From Brumimicrobium sp964346075 (GTDB lineage Bacteria > Bacteroidota > Bacteroidia > Flavobacteriales_D > Crocinitomicaceae): a stretch of 12,310 nucleotides of DNA. The stretch's first letter is position 1; every line of letters begins with the position of its first letter. The notes below the pieces were generated by a model, which saw nothing but the letters and a program-made list of their open reading frames with translations, was not told the origin of the DNA and did not search any database. Location of the stretch: positions 1 through 12,310 of the forward strand of contig CAYFTH010000095.1 in assembly GCA_964346075.1 (NCBI GenBank), in the 5' to 3' direction. A program made the translations under genes and the position numbers. Positions 7,576 to 12,310 of this stretch are shown piece by piece.

Positions 7576-7932
7576 ATGATTATGAGTAAAATATGGATGA
7601 CTGCATTAATGACGCTTCCTTTTTTGATGTGGGGGCAAGTTGGGGGCGATCTCAAAAAAGATGGTCGAAAAATAACCACAGACCAACCCTTCGTGCTAAA
7701 TGATTCACATGAAGGAAGCATTCTGTTTGAAATTGCAGTAGATGCTCAAGGAACGATTACTGCCATCAAAGTGGTTGACGATGAAACGTCTGTACGAAGT
7801 ACTCCTGCTAAAATTAAAGCAACGAACTACGTAAAGAAATTTGAATTTGAGCAAGGAACGTGGTTTCCCAAACACCATCAGGGAACGATACGTTTGTCTT
7901 TGGTTCAGAAACGAAAAGGTGAAGAGGAATAA
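7576..7932 (+). CDS. small exported protein with TonB-C-like domain
   Basis: 118 residues, starting 4 bases after the recG stop (a second ATG at 7582 would shorten it by two residues). The first 20 or so residues are a signal peptide (SKIWMTALMTLPFLMWG, then QVGG), so it is periplasmic or outer-membrane-associated. Residues about 46-110 follow the TonB C-terminal layout: GSILFEIAVDAQGTITAIKVV (46-66) corresponds to the G-x-V-x-V-x-F-x-V-x-x-x-G-x-V strands, then a helix (PAKIKATNYVKKFEF) and a final strand GTIRLSLV. There is no proline-rich linker or membrane anchor, so it is not a working energy transducer. Bacteroidota carry many small proteins of this type with unknown roles. Tight spacing implies co-transcription with recG, although no functional link is evident. 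The family assignment is moderate; coding status is solid. Confidence 0.72.
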   Translation: MIMSKIWMTALMTLPFLMWGQVGGDLKKDGRKITTDQPFVLNDSHEGSILFEIAVDAQGTITAIKVVDDETSVRSTPAKIKATNYVKKFEFEQGTWFPKHHQGTIRLSLVQKRKGEEE

Positions 7933-7957
7933 AAAAGCCCGCTCCTAAGAGCAGGCT
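7931..7957 (-). terminator. intrinsic terminator of the acyl-CoA synthetase gene
   Basis: The arms 7936-7944 and 7949-7957 pair around a 4-base loop. On the minus strand all nine pairs form (one is U-G) and the stem is followed by a run of six T's, complementary to the A's at 7931-7936. On the plus strand the same position is a C-A mismatch and no T-run follows, so the hairpin fits the minus-strand gene best. Its T-run overlaps the stop codon of the convergent small gene. Confidence 0.8.
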
Positions 7958-7974
7958 ATTATCATCATAATGAA

Positions 7975-9753
7975 TTAGTCTTCTTTTTCGTGGGCATAAA
8001 TGTGATCCACGCGATCTTTATGAAGATCCAATATAACTTTTCGTTTCATTTTAAGCGTGGGTGTCAGTTCACCTGATTCTACCGAAAGTTCTTCGGGCAA
8101 CAGTTCAAATTTTTTGATTTGCTCAAATCGTCCAAATAATTCATTGTAAACGTCTACTTCTTGTTGTAAACGGTCAATGACCTCGGCATTTTTAACTAAA
8201 TCGGCGTTCGACGTACCCTCAACTTTGATCCCTTTTCGTTCTGTCCATTCACGAACAAAATCATAAGCTGGAACAATGAGTGCAGCAGGGTGCTTGTGGC
8301 CCTCACCGATTACCATGATCTGTTCAATAAAACGCGATTCTTTAAATTTATTCTCCATGACCTGTGGGATGATGTACTTCCCTCCGGATGTTTTGAATAT
8401 TTCTTTCTTTCGATCAGTAATTTTCAGGAATTTTCCGTCTACGATTTCACCAATATCGCCTGTGTGGAACCAACCGTCCTCTTCGAGTACTTCTTTGGTC
8501 TTTTCAGGTTGATTGTAGTAGCCCATCATAATATTAGGACCCTTGGCTAAAATTTCACCATCTTCCGCTATTTTGACTTCCACTTCTTCAAGTGTCGTTC
8601 CTACTGTCCCAAACTTAATGCCCTCTTTGAGACAATTTACTGAAATAACAGGCGAAGTTTCCGTGAGTCCGTAACCTTCAAGAATTGGAACTTCAGCAGC
8701 CATAAAAATACGTGCCAGACGCGGTTGTAGAGCAGCAGCACCAGAGGCGATTGCCTTCACCTTGCCACCCAGCGCTTCCTTCCATTTAGAGAAAATCAGT
8801 TTTCGGGCGATCCCCAATTTAAACTTGTACCAACCTGACTTTCCTTCAAGTTCATATTCTTCGCCGATTTTAACGGCCCAAAAGAACAATGCCTTTTTTA
8901 GACCTGAAAGTTCGTCGCCTTTAGAAATGATTTTTTCGTAGACTTTTTCAATTAAACGGGGTACAGCAGTAAATATCTCAGGTTGTACCTCGCGAATATT
9001 ATCGCCAATTGTGTCTAAACTTTCGGCAAAGTGAATAGAAATCCCTACTTTCATATACAAGTAATGTAACATGCGCTCGTACACGTGACAAACAGGAAGA
9101 AAAGTAAGTGAACTACTCGTATGATCGCCTGGAATACGAGGTACGCACCCTTCGACATTGGAAAGAATGTTCTTGTGTGAAAGCATCACGCCTTTCGGAT
9201 TACCCGTAGTTCCTGAGGTGTAAATCATCGTTGCCAGGTCATCGTTTTTGATGTTTTCTTTGCGCTTTTCAACTTCAGCTTGTTGGACGGTGTCGGCAGC
9301 CTGAATAATAGCTGTCCAGTGATCAGCGCCCTTGACTTCGTCAAAACAGTAAAGCGTTTTGAGTGTGGGAAGTTCATTCTTGATGCTGTTAATTTTATTG
9401 TAGAGCTCTTCATCTCCCGTAACGCAAAGTTTTATATCTGCATCTCCAAATATGTAGCGGTAATCTTTCGTAGAGATATTTGGATAGATGGGAACACCAA
9501 TCGCTCCTACCTGCTGAATGCCGATATCCATAATGTTCCACTCGACGCGGTTACCCGAAACCAAACCGATCTTTTCTCCAGGCTGAATGCCCATCGCAAT
9601 CAATCCGCGCGAGACTAAATTAGCTTTTTCGATAAATGAAGCTGTACTCATAGGTTTCCATTTCCCATCGATCTTTGTAGCGAACATGGTGTCCTGAGCA
9701 TATTTTTCTTGCTGGTAATAAGGAATGTCAAATAATCGTTCAAGTTTTGCCAT
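7975..9753 (-). CDS. long-chain fatty acid--CoA ligase (AMP-forming)
   Basis: A 592-residue member of the adenylate-forming superfamily. It activates a fatty acid with ATP to an acyl-AMP and transfers the acyl group to CoA, at the cytoplasm or inner membrane face, for lipid synthesis or beta-oxidation. The motifs occur in order: MIYTSGTTGNPKGVMLSHKN (176-195, ATP-phosphate loop), FLPVCHVYER (218-227), GYGLTETSPV (360-369), GWFHTGDIG (427-435, with the ribose-binding D433), ITDRKKEIFKTSGGKYIIPQ (445-464, the hinge), and the C-terminal LTPTLKMKR with the probable catalytic lysine K568. The wording (PAALIVP, PTLKMKRK) resembles the FadD15/bubblegum-type long-chain enzymes. Chain length preference cannot be read. 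It is a single-gene unit with an intrinsic terminator; convergent with the small exported gene and divergent from the sigma-factor operon. Confidence 0.94.
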   Translation of the reverse strand: MAKLERLFDIPYYQQEKYAQDTMFATKIDGKWKPMSTASFIEKANLVSRGLIAMGIQPGEKIGLVSGNRVEWNIMDIGIQQVGAIGVPIYPNISTKDYRYIFGDADIKLCVTGDEELYNKINSIKNELPTLKTLYCFDEVKGADHWTAIIQAADTVQQAEVEKRKENIKNDDLATMIYTSGTTGNPKGVMLSHKNILSNVEGCVPRIPGDHTSSSLTFLPVCHVYERMLHYLYMKVGISIHFAESLDTIGDNIREVQPEIFTAVPRLIEKVYEKIISKGDELSGLKKALFFWAVKIGEEYELEGKSGWYKFKLGIARKLIFSKWKEALGGKVKAIASGAAALQPRLARIFMAAEVPILEGYGLTETSPVISVNCLKEGIKFGTVGTTLEEVEVKIAEDGEILAKGPNIMMGYYNQPEKTKEVLEEDGWFHTGDIGEIVDGKFLKITDRKKEIFKTSGGKYIIPQVMENKFKESRFIEQIMVIGEGHKHPAALIVPAYDFVREWTERKGIKVEGTSNADLVKNAEVIDRLQQEVDVYNELFGRFEQIKKFELLPEELSVESGELTPTLKMKRKVILDLHKDRVDHIYAHEKED

Positions 9754-9773
9754 GGTATATTCTATTTACTCGT

Positions 9774-9781
9774 TAAACTTA
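9774..9781 (-). promoter_or_regulatory. weak candidate -7 element for the acyl-CoA synthetase gene
   Basis: On the minus strand this reads TAAGTTTA, one mismatch from TAnnTTTG, 20 bases upstream of the ATG at 9753. The distance resembles that of the gap promoter. No TTTG -33 box is present at the expected distance, so this is only suggestive. Confidence 0.25.
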
Positions 9782-9805
9782 ATAAAAATTATGTTAGGAA
9801 GGAAG

Positions 9806-9882
9806 GTACTGTAAAAAAGTAAAATGGTATAACTCCGATGATTGGGTCCGGAATCAGGATCGATTACCGCGCTCTACAGTAC
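9806..9882. repeat. nested imperfect inverted repeat in the intergenic region
   Basis: The outer arms are GTACTGTA (9806-9813) and TACAGTAC (9875-9882), perfect complements. Inside them, GGTA (9826-9829) pairs with TACC (9865-9868), CGA (9836-9838) with TCG (9860-9862), and TGATT (9839-9843) with AATCA (9852-9856), leaving an 8-base loop and a GGA bulge. Either strand could fold as one interrupted hairpin. No coding frame explains it. It lies between two divergent genes; whether it is a folded RNA, an operator or chance is open. Confidence 0.4.
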
Positions 9883-9921
9883 ATTTAGCTTAAAGTCTGG
9901 CGAAATGATAAATGATGAATT

Positions 9922-9929
9922 TATTTTTG
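9922..9929 (+). promoter_or_regulatory. -7 promoter element of the sigma factor operon
   Basis: TATTTTTG is a perfect TAnnTTTG. Transcription would begin near 9934-9937, giving a leader of about 70 bases if translation starts at 10006 or about 35 if it starts at 9970. A -33 box is not obvious (TCTG at 9896-9899 is weak and 22 bases away). Confidence 0.45.
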
Positions 9930-9964
9930 TAACTTTAATCATAATTGATTGGGGGTGTAACTTT
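9928..9964 (+). repeat. direct repeat TGTAACTTT, two copies
   Basis: TGTAACTTT occurs at 9928-9936 and again at 9956-9964, 28 bases apart start to start, just upstream of the sigma factor gene. The core AAC resembles -35 elements recognised by many ECF sigma factors, so one copy could be an autoregulatory promoter. That reading is inference from position and a short motif. Confidence 0.4.
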
Positions 9965-9971
9965 TACCCTT

Positions 9972-9994
9972 GTTAAATTGTTTAACTGTTAAAC
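9972..9994. promoter_or_regulatory. overlapping GTTAAA/TTTAAC palindromes, possible operator
   Basis: GTTAAA (9972-9977) and TTTAAC (9981-9986) form an inverted repeat with a 3-base spacer. GTTTAAC (9980-9986) and GTTAAAC (9988-9994) form a second perfect inverted repeat with a 1-base spacer. The three half-sites share the middle arm. The 1-base spacer cannot form an RNA hairpin loop, which favours a protein-binding DNA site for the second palindrome; the first could be an AT-rich hairpin in the mRNA leader. Confidence 0.4.
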
Positions 9995-10005
9995 GTGCCC
10001 ACTCT

Positions 10006-10491
10006 TTGAATAAGAAGGAATACAATATCGCCGTTGAACGTCATGCCAATAATCTTTTTGGTTACGTTGTAAAGTACCTGCGCAACAAGCAGGATGCTCA
10101 GGATATTGTACAGGACGTATTTGAAAAATTGTGGAAGAAACGAAAACAAATACCGCTGGAGAAGAGTAAAGCATGGATGTTCCGGACAGGACACAATGCT
10201 CTGATTAATTTTTCGACGCGACACAAGCGAACGGTTTACGGAAATGAACACATGCCGGAAAAAACAGTGGCGGTGGATCGATCTTTCGAAAATCGAGAAG
10301 TGATTGATTTAGCACTTTCGCTGTTGCCTCCGGTACAAAAGAGTATTGTTTTACTCAGGGATCTCGAGGGCTACAATTACGCTGATATTGGCGATATATT
10401 GGAGTTGTCAGAAAGCCAGGTGAAAGTGTATTTGTATCGCGCACGCAAAAAGATTAAAAAACAGTTAAAGAATTTAACGATTATTCAATGA
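10006..10491 (+). CDS. ECF-type RNA polymerase sigma factor
   Basis: A group 4 (ECF) sigma-70 factor of about 161 residues. Region 2 spans roughly residues 10-75, with the core-binding helix DAQDIVQDVFEKLW (30-43). Region 4 spans about 101-154, with LPPVQKSIVLLRDLEGYNYADI leading into the recognition helix LSESQVKVYLYRARKKI. No ATG is available at the 5' end. In-frame candidates are TTG at 9970 (173 residues) and TTG at 10006. I prefer 10006 because the protein then begins MNKKEYNIAVERHANNLF, matching the usual start of such proteins, and because the extra residues are encoded by a palindromic stretch. Its stop overlaps the next ATG by four bases (ATGA, 10488-10491), the classic arrangement of a sigma factor with its anti-sigma partner. 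It should direct RNA polymerase to an envelope-related regulon, possibly including its own operon; the targets are unknown. Confidence 0.9.
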   Translation: MNKKEYNIAVERHANNLFGYVVKYLRNKQDAQDIVQDVFEKLWKKRKQIPLEKSKAWMFRTGHNALINFSTRHKRTVYGNEHMPEKTVAVDRSFENREVIDLALSLLPPVQKSIVLLRDLEGYNYADIGDILELSESQVKVYLYRARKKIKKQLKNLTIIQ

Positions 10492-12188
10492 GTAAACCTT
10501 CTTTTGAAAATATTGACCGTTGGTTCTTTGAATATACGGAGGGTAATTTGTCTCCTGATCAAATCAAAGAATTCGATGCTTTTCTTGAAAGTTACCCTTC
10601 ATTGAAAGAGGAACTTGAGATATGGAGCGATGCTAAAATTTCTTCCGGACCATTGGAAGGTGGTGATTGGGAATCCTTAAAAAAGCCTGTGGTTCCATTT
10701 TCAATGCCGCTTGCAGCTTTGATTTTCGGCGTACTTATCATCGGTGCGGCTGCTTATTGGTGGACATTAATGCCAGGAGAAAAGCGCTATGCTCAAGCTG
10801 ATTTAGATACAGCGATTATAGGTGTGGAAGATAAGGCGGTTTTTGCAAATAAAGTGTTAGCGAGTTCCAATTCCTCAGATGAAAAAGATAATGAGGCATC
10901 GAACATTAAACGTGTGTCGGCTGAGATAATTCAAAAATCCAACAAACAGGCTGTATCAGCCCAAGCCATTATTGATGACGCTGACACTAAGATCGATGGA
11001 GATGACGTTGATCAGTTGTCCGGGGATTATAAAAAGTTGATCGCTGCAGAGGAACATGAGAAACGGGATGCTTCTTTACACCGAGAACAATTATATCCAA
11101 ATGCAATTGCTGACGACCTTCCTGAAATAAGAAGTTATTTAGATCATAAAGAGCAACGTGACCACAATGATGTAGAGGATAAGGTTGATTACAGCAAACG
11201 AATTGTAGATCAATCAAACACATTCAAACGAAAAATATCAAGATTATTGCGCAAAGTTAAGCGTATGGCAGACCACCCTGTTGCCTTGAAAAATACGAAA
11301 AATCAATATTTTCATGTACCCATGATGACAGGGTTTGCGGCCAATGCTGGTATGGTTGGAGCGGCGCGAGGAAATCGTGTTCAGATGACTACTCGGAATC
11401 AGTGGGTGGGTGAAGCGAGCCAACAGCTTCAAAACACGATTTCGTGGGATGGTTATGTTTATGCCCTGCGAGGTGGTCTTGGCGTCGATTTTAATTATAA
11501 TACTTATCGCGAAAATACCGTTGAAGACTGGCAGGCGGGATTAACCTATTCTCCCAAGTTCTCGTTGAGTAAAAATGTATCGTTGGAACCAGCGCTTCGC
11601 TTTAAAATGGGAGTGAAAAAACTAGATATCCCTGCTCAATCTTTAGGACAGTCCATAGAAATGGATCGCAATAACGTGGTCGCAATGTTTGATAATGCTA
11701 ACCAGCCAACGGGCACTGAATTATGGTATCGCGATGTAGGACTGGGGCTCATGCTCAACACCAAATGGTTTTATGCGGGATTGAATGTTGATAATGTGGG
11801 AGGGCATTATAATAACTATTATTCTTCTCAGCCGCAGGGTGATTTTAGAGCGAATACCAATTTTAAGGCCGTTGCAGGTACTGAGTATGAATCACTGAGT
11901 CGAGATATGCGATTAAGCGGTTATGTTTTCTATCAAAACTTTGGAGCCCTCAACGAATTATGGGCTGGTGCTAATGCCCAATACAAGTGGATGCAATTCG
12001 GTATGGCAGTCAATAACAATGCGGATATTGCTGGTTCTGCCGGTGTTGTGTTCAATAAGTTGTCCCTGCATTACAATGTCGATTACGTTGAAAGTCAGTT
12101 GTTAGCAAGAAAACAGCTGTCGCATCAAATTACGTTGCGCGTGCTTTTGCCTCCGAGCAGATACGCCGCCAAGTTTTTGAAGATATAA
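10488..12188 (+). CDS. dual-membrane anti-sigma factor fused to a PorP/SprF-like outer-membrane barrel
   Basis: 566 residues with four parts. Residues 1-70 are a soluble head (FENIDRWFFEYTEGNLSPDQ, then FDAFLESYPSLKEELEIW) typical of Bacteroidota anti-sigma factors; it has no Cys or His, so it is not a zinc-binding type. A single membrane helix spans about 72-94 (MPLAALIFGVLIIGAAAYWW) and can act as an uncleaved export signal. Residues about 95-270 are a polar, mostly acidic linker ending in a strongly basic stretch (8 Lys/Arg at 247-259). Residues about 272-556 look like PorP/SprF: RNQW (303-306), ISWDGYVYALRGGLGVDF, LTYSPKFSLSKNVSLEPALRFK, DVGLGLMLNTKWFYAGLNVDNV, and the closing strand HQITLRVLL. 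Overlap with the sigma gene and a porP gene 16 bases downstream support both halves. The inferred job is to hold the sigma factor until a signal reaches the outer membrane. The barrel call rests on pattern similarity to PorP. Confidence 0.8.
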   Translation: MSKPSFENIDRWFFEYTEGNLSPDQIKEFDAFLESYPSLKEELEIWSDAKISSGPLEGGDWESLKKPVVPFSMPLAALIFGVLIIGAAAYWWTLMPGEKRYAQADLDTAIIGVEDKAVFANKVLASSNSSDEKDNEASNIKRVSAEIIQKSNKQAVSAQAIIDDADTKIDGDDVDQLSGDYKKLIAAEEHEKRDASLHREQLYPNAIADDLPEIRSYLDHKEQRDHNDVEDKVDYSKRIVDQSNTFKRKISRLLRKVKRMADHPVALKNTKNQYFHVPMMTGFAANAGMVGAARGNRVQMTTRNQWVGEASQQLQNTISWDGYVYALRGGLGVDFNYNTYRENTVEDWQAGLTYSPKFSLSKNVSLEPALRFKMGVKKLDIPAQSLGQSIEMDRNNVVAMFDNANQPTGTELWYRDVGLGLMLNTKWFYAGLNVDNVGGHYNNYYSSQPQGDFRANTNFKAVAGTEYESLSRDMRLSGYVFYQNFGALNELWAGANAQYKWMQFGMAVNNNADIAGSAGVVFNKLSLHYNVDYVESQLLARKQLSHQITLRVLLPPSRYAAKFLKI

Positions 12189-12204
12189 AGAAAAGAGTTT
12201 AGCT

Positions 12205-12310
12205 ATGAAAAAAATAATCATGTTGTTAAGTCTTCTTGTTGCCTTCCAGACGGATGCTCAAGACCCGCAATTTTCGCAGTTTTATGCGAATCCTATTTAT
12301 CTGAACCCTG
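12205..12310 (+). CDS. PorP/SprF-family outer-membrane protein, N-terminal fragment
   Basis: ATG at 12205 opens 35 codons that run off the right edge. Residues 1-18 form a signal peptide (MKKIIMLLSLLVAFQTDA). The mature start QDPQFSQFYANPIYLNP is the hallmark of PorP/SprF proteins, outer-membrane barrels of the type IX secretion and gliding machinery that help present or anchor secreted adhesins. It lies 16 bases after the anti-sigma/barrel fusion and is almost certainly in the same operon. The corresponding segment in the fusion (NQYFHVPMMTGFAANAGM, residues 272-289) is a degenerate version, which suggests the fused barrel arose from a PorP copy. In Bacteroidota such genes often sit beside large adhesins; nothing beyond the edge can be seen. 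Confidence 0.92.
   Translation, partial: MKKIIMLLSLLVAFQTDAQDPQFSQFYANPIYLNP

Noticed and set aside
1..12310. CRISPR array, tRNA, rRNA, insertion sequence or phage genes
   Set aside because: I saw no regularly spaced repeats, tRNA-like cloverleaf, rRNA sequence, transposase or terminal inverted repeats anywhere in the window.

Overview
The window looks like chromosomal DNA of a Bacteroidota bacterium, most likely a flavobacterium-like marine or freshwater lineage. The reasons are a PorP/SprF-family gene, a secreted protein with a probable type IX secretion C-terminal sorting domain, Bacteroidota-type -7 promoter elements (TAnnTTTG and close variants) in front of several genes, A-rich starts without a Shine-Dalgarno sequence, and moderate-to-low GC. 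I see no insertion sequence, phage gene, tRNA, rRNA or CRISPR array, and no gene-free stretch above about 250 bases.

Left part (1-2513). A DMT/EamA-type transporter runs off the left edge on the minus strand. It is divergent from a membrane-anchored MutS-family ATPase, which is followed by thioredoxin with a clear intrinsic terminator. Middle part (2514-7974). A minus-strand operon encodes a NAD-dependent glyceraldehyde-3-phosphate dehydrogenase and, overlapping it by 10 bases, a CYTH-domain triphosphatase-like protein. Divergent from this operon are a six-bladed kelch secreted protein, the branch-migration helicase RecG and a small exported protein with a TonB-C-like domain. Next comes a minus-strand long-chain acyl-CoA synthetase that converges on the small gene over a shared 42-base gap; the hairpin there suits the minus-strand gene.

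Right part (9754-12310). This is the most interesting region. A structured intergenic region with several inverted and direct repeats leads into a three-gene operon. The first gene is an ECF-type sigma factor with no ATG start. The second overlaps it by 4 bases and encodes a 566-residue protein that joins a cytoplasmic anti-sigma-like head, one inner-membrane helix, a roughly 175-residue periplasmic linker and a C-terminal PorP/SprF-like outer-membrane barrel. The third, 16 bases further on, is a canonical PorP/SprF protein cut by the window edge.

The second gene appears to be a dual-membrane-spanning anti-sigma factor whose sensor is a relative of the type IX secretion/gliding protein PorP/SprF. 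The inferred circuit is that a PorP-like barrel reports an outer-membrane or secretion state directly to a cytoplasmic sigma factor, and that a true PorP is made from the same transcript. The domain calls come from reading the protein sequences, and the circuit is inference.
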